A stretch of 64,000 nt of DNA from Arthrobacter bussei (GCF_009377195.2 NZ_VJXX01000001.1:1550001-1614000), one strand, 5' to 3'. Shown: positions 43,651-53,030, counted from the stretch's first letter. Numbers and translations: made by a program. Notes: a model not told the origin generated them from the sequence alone.

Positions 43651-44682
43651 ATGGCACGCGAACTGGAACTCGGACTCGACACCTTCGGGGACGTCACGCG
43701 CGGCGAGGACGGCACCCTCGTCCCCTACCCCCAGGTGATCCGGAACGTCATCGCCGAGGCCGTCCTCGCGGACCAGGTCGGGATCGACTTCTTCGGCGTC
43801 GGGGAACACCACCGCGACGACTTCGCGGTCTCCGCCCCCGAGACGGTGCTCGCGGCCATCGCCGGGCAGACGCAGCGCATCCGGCTCGGCTCGGCCGTCA
43901 CCGTCCTCAGCTCGGACGATCCCGTCCGTGTGTACCAGCGTTTCGCCACGCTCGACGCCGCCTCGAACGGTCGCGCCGAGGTCATCCTGGGGCGCGGATC
44001 CTTCACGGAGTCGTTCCCCCTCTTCGGCTACGAGCTCTCCGACTACGAGCGCCTGTTCGAGGAGAAACTGGATCTCTTCTCCGAGCTCATCAAGGAAGGG
44101 CCCGTGACCTGGTCCGGGAGCACCCGCCCGGGACTCGAAAACCACGAGGTCTACCCCAAGACCGAGGGCGGTTGGCTGAAGACGTGGATCGGAGTGGGCG
44201 GGAGTCCCGAGTCCGTCGTGCGGGCCGCACGCTACGGGATGCCGCTCATGCTCGCGATCATTGGCGGGGAGCCCGCCCGCTTCGCCCCCTATGTCGACCT
44301 GTACCATCGGGCGCTGACGCAGCTCGGGCAGCCCACCCTGCCCATCGGCGTGCACTCCCCCGGGTACATCGCGGACTCGGACGAGCAGGCCCGCGAGGAG
44401 CTGTGGCCGGACAACCGGATCATGCGCGACCGCATCGGGCGCGAGCGCGGCTGGGGTCCGACCACCCGGGCCGAGTTCGACCAGGAAGCGGACGTCGGAT
44501 CGCTGTACGTCGGCTCCCCCGAGACCGTGGCGCGGAAGATCGCCGCGACGGCGCAGGCTCTCGGCATCGACCGCTTCGACCTGAAGTACAGCGCCGGGCC
44601 TCTGCCCCACGAGAAGCTCATGCACAGTATCGAGCTCTACGGCACGAAGGTCATCCCGATGGTCCGGGAGATGCTCGCCTAG
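43651..44682 (+). CDS. LLM-class flavin-dependent oxidoreductase (luciferase-like)
   Basis: A 343-residue TIM-barrel monooxygenase of the bacterial luciferase-like superfamily (LGLDTFGDVTRGEDG; FFGVGEHHRDDFAVSAP; LGSAVTVLSSDDPVRVYQRFATLD). Uses FMN or F420; the substrate is unknown. AGGAG 7 nt upstream of the ATG. It precedes the Mo-oxidoreductase operon by 96 bp and may be transcribed separately. Confidence 0.94.
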   Translation: MARELELGLDTFGDVTRGEDGTLVPYPQVIRNVIAEAVLADQVGIDFFGVGEHHRDDFAVSAPETVLAAIAGQTQRIRLGSAVTVLSSDDPVRVYQRFATLDAASNGRAEVILGRGSFTESFPLFGYELSDYERLFEEKLDLFSELIKEGPVTWSGSTRPGLENHEVYPKTEGGWLKTWIGVGGSPESVVRAARYGMPLMLAIIGGEPARFAPYVDLYHRALTQLGQPTLPIGVHSPGYIADSDEQAREELWPDNRIMRDRIGRERGWGPTTRAEFDQEADVGSLYVGSPETVARKIAATAQALGIDRFDLKYSAGPLPHEKLMHSIELYGTKVIPMVREMLA

Positions 44683-44778
44683 CAAGAGCCGGACGGCGGA
44701 AAATCTTTCCGGCCCGGGGACCCGGTGAGTGGGTAGCGTGGCGCCGTACGCCAGCACCCACCCACCGGAGGTCCCGCC

Positions 44779-47307
44779 ATGGTCGATCGCATCGCTGACA
44801 TCTGGGGGACGAGGACGCCCTACGCCCGGGGCGAGCGCTGGCCCGTCCGTGTCGACCAGACGCTGGCACCCGGGGTCGCCGAGGGCGACGTCGACCGCTG
44901 GGTGCAGTCCGCCTGCGTCCTGTGCAGCAACGGCTGTGGCTGCGACATCGCCGTCAAGGACGGGCGCATGGTCGGGATCCGCGGACGGCAGGCGGACATC
45001 GTCAACCACGGACGGCTCGGCCCGAAGGGCCTGTTCGGCAGCTGGCAGGGCGTGGACACCGGGGATCGCCTGACCCGCCCTCTCATCCGCGTCGACGGCG
45101 AACTCGTCGAGACCGACTGGGACACCGCGATGAACCGGATCGTGGAGCGGAGCCGGCACCTGCTCGACACCAAGGGCCCGCTGAGCCACGGTTTCTACAC
45201 GACCGGCCAGCTGTTCCTCGAGGAGTACTACGCCCTCGGCATCATCGGGAAGGCCGGCGTGGGAACACCGCACATGGACGGGAACACCCGCCTGTGCACG
45301 GCCACGGCAGCCACCGCCATGAAGGAGAGCTTCGGCTCCGACGGCCAGCCGGGCAGCTACGTGGACATCGACGAGTGCGACGCCATGTTCCTCTTCGGCC
45401 ACAACATGGCAGAGACGCAGACCGTGCTGTGGATGCGGGTCCTCGACCGCCTCGCCGGACCCAACCCGCCACGCCTCGTCTGCGTGGACCCGCGCGAGAC
45501 ACCGGTGGCCCGGGCGGCGGAGGTGCACCTCGCCGTCCGCCCCGGCACCAACCTCGCCCTCATGAACGGGCTGATCCGGGAACTCTTCGTGAACGGCTGG
45601 ATCGACGACGCCTACATCGCGGCGCACACGGTGGACGTCGATCGGCTCCGGGACACCGTGGAGCGATGGACGCCCGAGGCGGTCGCCGAGACGTGCGGGG
45701 TCGGTGCCGACGACGTCCGCCGGGCGGCGGAGATCTTCGGTACGAGCGAGCGGGTCCTCTCCACGGTGCTGCAGGGGTTCTACCAGTCCGCGCAGGCGAC
45801 GGCGTCGTCCTGCCAGGTGAACAACCTGCACCTGCTCCGCGGCATGCTCGGCAAGGAGGGCAGCGGGATCCTGCAGATGAACGGTCAGCCGACGGCGCAG
45901 AACAACCGCGAGTGCGGGGCCGACGGCGACCTCCCCGGATTCCGGAACTGGGAGAATCCGCAGCACGTGCAGGAGCTCGCCGACCTGTGGGACGTCGACC
46001 CGGATACCATCCCGCACTGGGCGCCGCCCACCCACGTCATGCAGATCTTCCGGTACGTGGAACTCGGGTCCATCGAGTTCCTGTGGATCTCGGCCACGAA
46101 CCCGGCGGTCTCGATGCCGCAGCTCGAACGGATCCGGCGCATCCTCGACACGGACGGCCTGTTCCTCGTGGTGCAGGACCTGTACCTGACGGAGACGGCC
46201 CGGTACGCCGACGTCGTCCTGCCGTGCGCCGCCTGGGGTGAGAAGACCGGGACCTTCACCAACGTCAACCGCACGGTGCACCTGTCCGACAAGGCGGTGG
46301 AGCCGCCGGGCGAGGCGAGGAGCGATCTCGATGTCTTCCTCGACTACTCGCGGCGCATGGACTTCCGCACCCGGAGCGGAGCGCCCCTGCTGGACTGGGC
46401 CGGGCCCGAGGACGGCTTCCGCGCCTGGCAGGAGTGCACCCGCGGGCGTCCCTGCGACTACACGGGCATCAGCTACGAGCGGCTGCGCGGCGGAAGCGGG
46501 ATCCCGTGGCCCTGCAACGACGCGAATCCGGACGGCACCGTGCGCCTCTACGGGGACGGCGTCTTCCCCACGGATCCGGACTACTGCGAGTCCTACGGCC
46601 ACGACCTCCTCACCGGCGCCGCGACGGGCCCGGTCCTCTACCGGGCCACCGTGCAGCCCGGCAAGGCATGGCTGAAGAGCGAGGACTACCGGCCACCGCA
46701 CGAGGAACCGAGCGAGGAGTACCCGCTGCGCTACACCACGGGGCGGACGGTCTACCAGTTCCATACACGGACCAAGACCGGGCGCAGCCGCGCCCTGAAC
46801 CGCGCCGCGCCGGGCGCCTGGGTCGAGGTGTCGCCCGCGGACGCGGAGCAGCTGGGCATCGTGGAGGGCGACGTGGTGGCGGTCCGCTCACGTCGGGGGC
46901 ATCTCGAGGTACCGGTGCGGGTCGGTGACATCCGGGTGGGCACGGTGTTCGCCCCGTTCCACTACGGCTACTGGGACGACGGCGGATCAGAGGTCTCCGC
47001 GTCGGCACATCACGCGGCCAACGAACTCACGATGACGGAGTGGGACCCGGTGTCCAAGCAACCGGTGTTCAAGAACGCCGCGGTGCGGATCGAGAAGGTC
47101 CGAGACTGCGCGGGCCCGTCCCCCGCCCCGACCACGGCGGCGTCGAGGCCTGCCTGCGCCGGCCACCGCACCGCGGGTCGGGCCACCGGCCCGGGCGGGG
47201 GTCCCGGGGCGGTGCCGGCGACGGTCGGAGGCCAGGAGGGCGAGGCCTCCGAGAGGTTCCCCGACACGGCACCGCCCCGGGTCGCTTCGAGCGAGGAGCG
47301 GCCATGA
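44779..47307 (+). CDS. Molybdopterin oxidoreductase, NasA/FdhF-like, with altered Fe-S motif
   Basis: An 842-residue Mo-bisPGD enzyme of the formate dehydrogenase/nitrate reductase superfamily. The N-terminal cluster motif has Cys46, Cys49 and Cys53 (SACVLCSNGCGCDI) but at the position of the fourth Cys (residue 81) there is Gly (HGRLGPKGL); Cys55 is extra. Cys173 (NTRLCTATAATA) is the probable Mo ligand. The molybdopterin guanine dinucleotide-binding C-terminal domain is intact (WVEVSPADAEQLGIVEGD). A 70-residue low-complexity tail follows. No FAD or extra Fe-S domains, so it needs a separate electron donor. It overlaps the next gene by ATGA. Confidence 0.9.
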   Translation: MVDRIADIWGTRTPYARGERWPVRVDQTLAPGVAEGDVDRWVQSACVLCSNGCGCDIAVKDGRMVGIRGRQADIVNHGRLGPKGLFGSWQGVDTGDRLTRPLIRVDGELVETDWDTAMNRIVERSRHLLDTKGPLSHGFYTTGQLFLEEYYALGIIGKAGVGTPHMDGNTRLCTATAATAMKESFGSDGQPGSYVDIDECDAMFLFGHNMAETQTVLWMRVLDRLAGPNPPRLVCVDPRETPVARAAEVHLAVRPGTNLALMNGLIRELFVNGWIDDAYIAAHTVDVDRLRDTVERWTPEAVAETCGVGADDVRRAAEIFGTSERVLSTVLQGFYQSAQATASSCQVNNLHLLRGMLGKEGSGILQMNGQPTAQNNRECGADGDLPGFRNWENPQHVQELADLWDVDPDTIPHWAPPTHVMQIFRYVELGSIEFLWISATNPAVSMPQLERIRRILDTDGLFLVVQDLYLTETARYADVVLPCAAWGEKTGTFTNVNRTVHLSDKAVEPPGEARSDLDVFLDYSRRMDFRTRSGAPLLDWAGPEDGFRAWQECTRGRPCDYTGISYERLRGGSGIPWPCNDANPDGTVRLYGDGVFPTDPDYCESYGHDLLTGAATGPVLYRATVQPGKAWLKSEDYRPPHEEPSEEYPLRYTTGRTVYQFHTRTKTGRSRALNRAAPGAWVEVSPADAEQLGIVEGDVVAVRSRRGHLEVPVRVGDIRVGTVFAPFHYGYWDDGGSEVSASAHHAANELTMTEWDPVSKQPVFKNAAVRIEKVRDCAGPSPAPTTAASRPACAGHRTAGRATGPGGGPGAVPATVGGQEGEASERFPDTAPPRVASSEERP

Positions 47308-47765
47308 AGCTCCCCGTCTACCTCGGACTCCTCCACGAGGCCGAGCGCATCCTCGCCCGGTCCTTCCGCGTCGTCGCGGACGGCCACGGTGACGAACCCG
47401 ACGTCCACGTCATCCTCGGGACCCTCGCCGGCCAGTGCGACCGGCACGTCGAGGCCCTCGAGCCTGTCATCGCGCGCTTCGGATCCGAGGTGGAGGGCGA
47501 GGAGGAGCACCGGGTCACGGCCGACGGCGTGGAGGAGGTCCGCACCGGCGCCCTCGGCCTGCTCCTCGACCTGCAGGACCTCTACGTGCTCGTCCATCAC
47601 CTCGATGTCATGTGGACCATGGTGGGTCAGGCCGCGGCAGGCGGCCGTGACCGCGAGCTCCTCGACGTCGTGGCCCGCTGCGAGCCGGATGCGGACCTGC
47701 AGAGCCGGTGGCTGCAGACCCGCATGAAACAGGCGGCACCCCAGGCCCTGCTGGTCGCGGCATGA
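47304..47765 (+). CDS. Helical protein of unknown function in the Mo operon
   Basis: A 153-residue, mostly alpha-helical protein with regularly placed His and Glu (HEAERILARSF, CDRHVEALEPVIARFG, LYVLVHHLDVMW). The pattern suggests a four-helix bundle that could bind metal or cofactor, but I cannot assign a family. It is coupled by ATGA overlaps to the molybdopterin enzyme before it and the HPP gene after it, so it probably serves that enzyme. Confidence 0.7.
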   Translation: MKLPVYLGLLHEAERILARSFRVVADGHGDEPDVHVILGTLAGQCDRHVEALEPVIARFGSEVEGEEEHRVTADGVEEVRTGALGLLLDLQDLYVLVHHLDVMWTMVGQAAAGGRDRELLDVVARCEPDADLQSRWLQTRMKQAAPQALLVAA

Positions 47766-48304
47766 CCGGGCGGATCCCGCTCCTCGAGCGCCTCCGGTCG
47801 GCTCGCGGCAGGTTGGGCGGCGGACTGTATGCGGGCGGCCTGAGCCTCCTGACCGTCGCCGTGGTCGGGCTCGTGGGGCTGGTGACCCACCTGCCCTGGC
47901 TCTTCCCCAGCCTCGGTCCCACGGTCATGCTCTTCTTCGAGTCACCCGACCAGCCGGCGTCGCGGCCCGTCAACACACTCGTCGGGCACGGAGTCGGGCT
48001 CGCCGCGGGCGTGGCCTGCTTCTACGGGTTCGGTGTGGACGGCCTGCAGTCCGCCCCGGTCGGCGGACTCACCGGATCCCACCTGGCCGCGGGTGCCCTC
48101 TCGGTCGCCGTGACCACCTTCGTCCTGACGCGGATCGATCTGCCCCATCCGCCGGCCGGAGCCACCACGCTGATCGTGAGCCTCGGCATCCTCCACACTC
48201 CCGTCCATTTCGTCACCATGGCCGCGGCCGTGGTGCTCCTCACCGGGATCGGGTGGGGTGCCAATCTGCTGCTCGGCACGCGACCTGCGTCCGGAACCGA
48301 CTGA
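47762..48304 (+). CDS. HPP-family membrane protein
   Basis: A 180-residue protein with four to five membrane helices and the HPP hallmark DLPHPPAGATTLIVSLGIL; the N-terminal half has FPSLGPTVMLFFESP. HPP proteins have been linked to nitrite or anion transport in chloroplasts and bacteria. In an operon with a nitrate-reductase-like enzyme this suggests handling of an N-oxyanion, an inference from context. ATGA overlap upstream. Confidence 0.85.
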   Translation: MTGRIPLLERLRSARGRLGGGLYAGGLSLLTVAVVGLVGLVTHLPWLFPSLGPTVMLFFESPDQPASRPVNTLVGHGVGLAAGVACFYGFGVDGLQSAPVGGLTGSHLAAGALSVAVTTFVLTRIDLPHPPAGATTLIVSLGILHTPVHFVTMAAAVVLLTGIGWGANLLLGTRPASGTD

Positions 48305-48325
48305 GCGGGAACCGCTTCGCCCTTT

Positions 48326-48382
48326 CTTCGGTTTTCTTTCGCCCTTCGGCCACGCCCTCTTTGATCGGGGTCCACCAGAGTT
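48326..48382 (+). promoter_or_regulatory. Upstream element shared with the TasA-like gene
   Basis: CTTCGGTTTTCTTTCGCCC (48326-48344) is 18/19 identical to 11017-11035, and ACCAGAGTT (48374-48382) matches 11076-11084. It lies in the 204-bp gap before the SipW-like peptidase gene. Confidence 0.55.
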
Positions 48383-48508
48383 GTTGTCAGGAGCACACCG
48401 CTCCGCGTTCTTCCCGCCGGCTCCGGTCCGTCCACCGGAACCGGCGGGTAGCTTCACCCCGGACCGATCACCGGACCCGGAGACCAGCGGCAGCACCAAG
48501 GAGCAGGC

Positions 48509-49600
48509 GTGACCACCATCGATTTCCCGTCCTTCTCATCGGGTCCTCGTGCCGCAGTACGGACATCGCGCCGTCCAGTCGCAACCGTCCCATCCGGCGG
48601 CTCCGGCGCACGATCCCTTCCCGCCGAAGCGCGCCCCTCCGTCGCGCAGCGTCTCGCGAGCCTCGTCGGCACACTGCTCATGATCGTCGCGGTCATCGCC
48701 GTCCTCTTCTTCGCCATCGGCCCACGCTTCCTCGGATACCAGACCGCCACGATGCTCACCGGCAGCATGGCCCCCGGCATCATGCCGGGCGACGTGGTCG
48801 TCACCACCCTCCAGCCCGTCAGCGAGATCGAGGTGGGAGACGTGATCAGCTACCACATCCCCGTCGAGGACCATCGGGTCGAGACCCACCGGGTCACCGA
48901 GGTGGTCCGCGGTGCGGACGGGACCACGGCCGTCCGCACCCAGGGCGACGCGAACGACGCCGTGGATCCCTGGCTCGCAACCCTCGAGGGTGAGAACGTG
49001 TACCGGGCCGCAGCGGTCATCCCCGAGGTGGGCAACGTCATCCGGGCCCTCCGGACCCCGGCCGTCAGCCATGTCCTCGTCTACGGTGTCCCGGCCGTGC
49101 TGGTCGGGGCGCTGCTCCTCATGATCTGGTCACGCCGGGAGGAGGAGGACGACGACGCCGTCCCGGGATCGGGTACGTCCGTCGGGACGGTCAGAGGAAC
49201 GGTCGGAGGATCGGGACGCGTCCCCGGGAGCTCCCCTCGCACCGACCATCCGGTGCTCGATCGCGGGATCCTCGACAACCTCGGCGTGGAACTGTCCAGC
49301 CATGCCGGCGCCCTGCTCTTCGCCGGGACGTTCGTCGAGATGCTCCCGCAGCGGATCGGCGCCGTCGAAGCCGCACTCATGGCCCGGGATGCCGACGCCG
49401 CCGTCGTCGCGCTCCTCAGCCTCACCGTCAGTGCCTCCATGGTGGGGGCCCGCCGGCTGGAGGAGGAGTCCTCGGCAGCCCTGGAGCTGATCGGTCGGCC
49501 CACCACACATCGGTCCCTCGTCGCGAGGCTCCGGCAGCACGGCGCGGACGTCTCGTCCGCACTGGACGCCATCCGCCACCAGGACGTCCGCCCCCACTGA
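48509..49600 (+). CDS. SipW-type signal peptidase I fused to a degenerate Hpt-like domain
   Basis: A 363-residue protein. Residues 1-50 are a long cytoplasmic N-terminus; membrane helices lie at about 51-70 and 189-207. The peptidase has nucleophile Ser86 (MLTGSMAPGIMPGD) and His127 (VETHRVTEV) where classical enzymes have Lys, the ER/SipW-type dyad. After a Gly/Ser linker, residues about 247-355 form a helical domain (FVEMLPQRIGAVEAALMARD; LLSLTVSASMVGA) that resembles Hpt modules but has no phospho-accepting His. It probably cleaves the TasA-like proteins at 11162 and 11950. AAGGAG precedes the GTG start. Confidence 0.82.
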   Translation: MTTIDFPSFSSGPRAAVRTSRRPVATVPSGGSGARSLPAEARPSVAQRLASLVGTLLMIVAVIAVLFFAIGPRFLGYQTATMLTGSMAPGIMPGDVVVTTLQPVSEIEVGDVISYHIPVEDHRVETHRVTEVVRGADGTTAVRTQGDANDAVDPWLATLEGENVYRAAAVIPEVGNVIRALRTPAVSHVLVYGVPAVLVGALLLMIWSRREEEDDDAVPGSGTSVGTVRGTVGGSGRVPGSSPRTDHPVLDRGILDNLGVELSSHAGALLFAGTFVEMLPQRIGAVEAALMARDADAAVVALLSLTVSASMVGARRLEEESSAALELIGRPTTHRSLVARLRQHGADVSSALDAIRHQDVRPH

Positions 49601-49674
49601 GCAGTCGGCGGGCGGCGCCGGCGCGTCGGGCCCTCGGCCCCTCGGAGCCTCAGCCGGCCGGTGAGTCAGCCGGT

Positions 49675-49722
49675 CAGCGCGTCAGGCGGTCAGTGCGTCA
49701 GGCGGTCAGTGCGTCAGGCGGT
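49675..49722. repeat. Three tandem 16-bp repeats at the 3' end of a response regulator gene
   Basis: CAGTGCGTCAGGCGGT is repeated at 49675-49690 (one mismatch), 49691-49706 and 49707-49722. The third copy contains the stop codon of the minus-strand regulator. Loss or gain of copies would change only the 3' untranslated region. Confidence 0.85.
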
Positions 49723-50529
49723 GGCCGGCGGCATCATCCGGTACCCGACCCCGCGCACCGTACGGATGAACCGCGGTGCCTTCGTGTCCTCGCCGAGCTT
49801 CTTCCGCAGGTTCCGGATGTGCACCTCGACGAGGTGCTGGTCGTTGACCCAGCCATCGCCCCAGATACGGGAGAGCAGGGTCTCGCGCTGCCATACCCGC
49901 CGCGGGCCCGAGACGAGCGTGGCCAGGAGGTCGAACTCGATGCGTGTCAGGGGCAACTCGGAACCGTCCAGCATGGCGATCCGGCCCTCGGTGTCGATGC
50001 TGAGGGGACCGTGCCGCAGCAGGCCCTCGACGTCCTCCTCCGCGGCGGGCGCCACCGGCACGGCTTCGGCGGCCTGCACGGTGGACGCCGACTGGGCCGC
50101 CGGCGCCGCCGCAGCGCCCATGAGCGGCTGGACGACGCTGCGGACGGTGCTCCGCGGTCGCCGGAACATGGCGTTCACCCGCGCGCCCACCTCCCGCGGG
50201 CTGAAGGGCTTGACGACGAAGTCGTCGGCACCGATCTCGAGCCCGATGAGGCGGTCGATCTCGTCCTGGCGCGCGGTGATCATGATGACGTAGGCGTCGG
50301 TCAACGGCCTGATCTGCCGGCACACCTCCACGCCGTCGATGTCCGGGAGGTTCAGGTCCAGTGTCACGAGATCGGGCTGCCGTTCCCTGACCAGTGCCAC
50401 GCCCTGGCGCCCGTTCTCTGCCTCGATGGTGGTGAAGCCGTTCATGCCCAGCGTCATGACGAGCAGTTGCCGCACATCGGCGTCGTCTTCGATGATGAGT
50501 GCGAGGCGCGCATCGGGGTCGGATGTCAT
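49714..50529 (-). CDS. Orphan OmpR-type response regulator (paralogue B)
   Basis: A 271-residue regulator similar to that at 22677. Asp58 (LVTLDLNLPDIDG) and the Lys in ADDFVVKPFSP mark a functional receiver. An Ala/Pro-rich linker of about 40 residues (130-170) separates it from the winged helix, which ends PRFIRTVRGVGYRMM. No kinase is adjacent; the convergent neighbour is the SipW-pseudo-Hpt protein. ATG start at 50529. Confidence 0.93.
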   Translation of the reverse strand: MTSDPDARLALIIEDDADVRQLLVMTLGMNGFTTIEAENGRQGVALVRERQPDLVTLDLNLPDIDGVEVCRQIRPLTDAYVIMITARQDEIDRLIGLEIGADDFVVKPFSPREVGARVNAMFRRPRSTVRSVVQPLMGAAAAPAAQSASTVQAAEAVPVAPAAEEDVEGLLRHGPLSIDTEGRIAMLDGSELPLTRIEFDLLATLVSGPRRVWQRETLLSRIWGDGWVNDQHLVEVHIRNLRKKLGEDTKAPRFIRTVRGVGYRMMPPATA

Positions 50530-50629
50530 GACTCACACACTGCCAGATCTTCGCACGACCACCGAGTGCATCGGGTGCGTTCCGGGGAAATTCTGGCTGA
50601 TCCGCCCGCCGCACGTCGCCGTCCGGCCA

Positions 50630-52885
50630 TCAGGCCCTCCCCGCTCCGACCCGGCGCTCGGACAGCCACGGTGACACCGCACCGGCGGGCAGCGGCCCGG
50701 CGATCAGGAAGCCCTGCGCGAAGTCGCAGTCCCGCGCCAGCAGCTCGTCCCGTGACCGCTCGTCCTCCACGCCCTCGGCGACCACCCGGAGTCCCAGGCT
50801 GTGGGCCAGGTCGATGATCGACCCGACGAGCCCGACCGCCCGCTGGTCGTCCTTCATCGCCGTGACGAAGGAACGGTCCAGTTTCAGCTCGTCGACGGGC
50901 AGATCACGGAGGTAGGCCAGGGAACTGTACCCGGTCCCGAAGTCGTCGATGGCGATCTGGACGCCGGTGGACCGGAGTTCCGCCAGGATGGCCGAGGTGC
51001 CGGTGGGCGAGGACATCAGGACGTCCTCGGTGATCTCGAGCATGATGCACGACGACGGCACCCCGTGGGCCTCGAGCAGGCGGGCGATCTCGTGCGGGAG
51101 GCACGCGAGGATGCAGGATCCCGACATGTTCACCGCCACCGAGACGTCCAGCCCCTCGGCGCGCCACCGGGCCACCCGACGGACGGCCCGCTGCAGCACG
51201 ATGGTCGACAGCGCCGGCATCAGACCCGCCTCCTCCGCGAGCGGCAGGAAAGCGACGGGCAGGAGCAGCCCGCGCGTCGGATGGTTCCAGCGCACCAGGG
51301 CCTCCACCCCCGTGACCTCGCCGTCGGAGAGACGCACCTTCGGCTGGTAGTGCAGCTCGAACTGGTCCTCGGCGAGGGCCACCCGCAGTTCCTGGACGGT
51401 CCGCAACCGCAGGGCGCCGTCGTCGTCGTCCGAGGCGTCGTACACATGGTGCCCGCTGCGCTCGGACTTCGCACAGAACATGGCGATGTCCGCCTTGCGC
51501 ATGAGGAGGCTCATGTCGGTACCGTGTTCGGGGGTCAGCGCGATGCCCACGCTGGCACTCACCTGCAGGGTCGCGGCGCCGAGCTCCACCGGGTCGGCGA
51601 GTTCCGCCGCGAGGCTCTGCGCCGTCGCGACGGCCTGCTCTTCGGTGACGCCCTCGAGGAAGACGGCGAACTCGTCCCCGCCCAGCCTCGCCAGCATGTC
51701 CCCGGGCTGCAACCGGGCGGCGAAGCGCTTGCCCACCTGCACGAGGAGGGCGTCGCCGACGTCGTGCCCCAGGGCGTCGTTGACGTGCTTGAAGCGGTCG
51801 AGGTCCAGGAGGAAGAGTGCACCGGTGCGCCCGGCCAGCAGCCGGACGGGGACGTCGGCGATCAGGGCCCGGCGGTTGGGCAGGCCGGTCAGCTCGTCCG
51901 TGCGCGCGAGGGTGACGAGCATGCGGTTGCGGAACGCCAGCGGTACCGCGGCGAGCGCGAGGGTGCAGGCCGCGAACACCACCGCCAGCACGGGGATCCG
52001 GAGTTGGCTGCCCACCACGAGGACCGCGAGAGCCGTGGCTGTGGACACGACGGGAGCCGCGAGCTCCGGGACTCCGTGCGTGGTGCGGTGGGACGCCCGC
52101 GCCGGGTTCGCGGCGCCGTCCACCCAGGCGGCGATCGCCACGATCCCGGCGACCCAGCCGACGTCGATGATCGAACCGACGGAATAGTCCTCCATGCCGA
52201 GCGCGTACGCGACGTCCGCGGCGGAGAAGATGATCAGTCCGGCGACCAGCAGCGGCCAGCGCGGTCCGATGTCCAGCCCGCGGGAGGCGAGGACGCCCCC
52301 GACGGCCGTGATCAGGAGGAGGTCGAGAAGCGGGTACACGACGGCGACGATCACCTCGAAGGGTGTCCCCCCGGCGGTCCCGGTCCTCAGCACGGGTGCG
52401 AGGATCAGGGCCATGAGCGACGCCGCGCCGAGGGCACCGACGATGCTGTCCAGCAGCAGCGGCCACGCCAGCCCCTTGAGCTTCCGGACCATCACCACGC
52501 CGAGGGCACCGAGCATCAGGGGGTAGAAGGCGAGGTACGCCACGTCGGCCACGGACGCGTAGGTCAGGGCCGCTGCACCGTCGAGGGAGGCCGCGTAGTA
52601 CGCGTCACCCGCGCTGTAGGTGACGATCGCGCCGGTCCCGAGGAGCACCTGGGGCTCGGCGAACCCCGACCGCACGGACGCGCTGACGCAGAGAGCCACG
52701 GCCGCCAGCTCAGTGGCGATGCACAGCCAGCCGTCCATCAGGGGGTCGAAAGTGCCGGGGTCGCCGACGAGGAGGCCCACCGTGTAGCCGACGAGGAGGA
52801 GGACCGTCACGGACATCAGCACCCGTGGGTACGTGGGCCTTCCAGGTCGTCGCCTCTCGGCCGCGCGGGCACCGTCGCTCCGCAT
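50630..52885 (-). CDS. Membrane-bound GGDEF-EAL protein (c-di-GMP turnover)
   Basis: A 751-residue protein. About nine hydrophobic segments fill residues 20-300. The diguanylate cyclase domain keeps the RLGGDEFAVFLEG signature (about 415) with metal-site Asp. The phosphodiesterase domain has VEALVRWNHPTRGLLLP, DDFGTGYSSLAYL and the E-V-A-EGVED loop, so both activities may be intact. GGGGA 5 nt before the ATG at 52885 is preferred to the upstream ATG at 52924. Confidence 0.94.
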   Translation of the reverse strand: MRSDGARAAERRRPGRPTYPRVLMSVTVLLLVGYTVGLLVGDPGTFDPLMDGWLCIATELAAVALCVSASVRSGFAEPQVLLGTGAIVTYSAGDAYYAASLDGAAALTYASVADVAYLAFYPLMLGALGVVMVRKLKGLAWPLLLDSIVGALGAASLMALILAPVLRTGTAGGTPFEVIVAVVYPLLDLLLITAVGGVLASRGLDIGPRWPLLVAGLIIFSAADVAYALGMEDYSVGSIIDVGWVAGIVAIAAWVDGAANPARASHRTTHGVPELAAPVVSTATALAVLVVGSQLRIPVLAVVFAACTLALAAVPLAFRNRMLVTLARTDELTGLPNRRALIADVPVRLLAGRTGALFLLDLDRFKHVNDALGHDVGDALLVQVGKRFAARLQPGDMLARLGGDEFAVFLEGVTEEQAVATAQSLAAELADPVELGAATLQVSASVGIALTPEHGTDMSLLMRKADIAMFCAKSERSGHHVYDASDDDDGALRLRTVQELRVALAEDQFELHYQPKVRLSDGEVTGVEALVRWNHPTRGLLLPVAFLPLAEEAGLMPALSTIVLQRAVRRVARWRAEGLDVSVAVNMSGSCILACLPHEIARLLEAHGVPSSCIMLEITEDVLMSSPTGTSAILAELRSTGVQIAIDDFGTGYSSLAYLRDLPVDELKLDRSFVTAMKDDQRAVGLVGSIIDLAHSLGLRVVAEGVEDERSRDELLARDCDFAQGFLIAGPLPAGAVSPWLSERRVGAGRA

Positions 52886-53030
52886 GCAGTCCCCGTTCTC
52901 GCAGTGATCCTGAGTCCACAGCATAGGTCGGGATGGCCCGGGACCTTCCGTCAGGCGGCGCAGGTGACCTTTTCCTGCGACAATACTTGGCTCCGACGGC
53001 GGGAAGCCCCGGCATCGGTACCCTCTTCCT

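Noticed and set aside
43429..46764. 1111-codon open frame on the minus strand opposite the LLM oxidoreductase and molybdopterin enzyme
   Set aside because: It is the codon-bias shadow of two well-supported plus-strand genes; no homology-like motifs and it spans a gene boundary.
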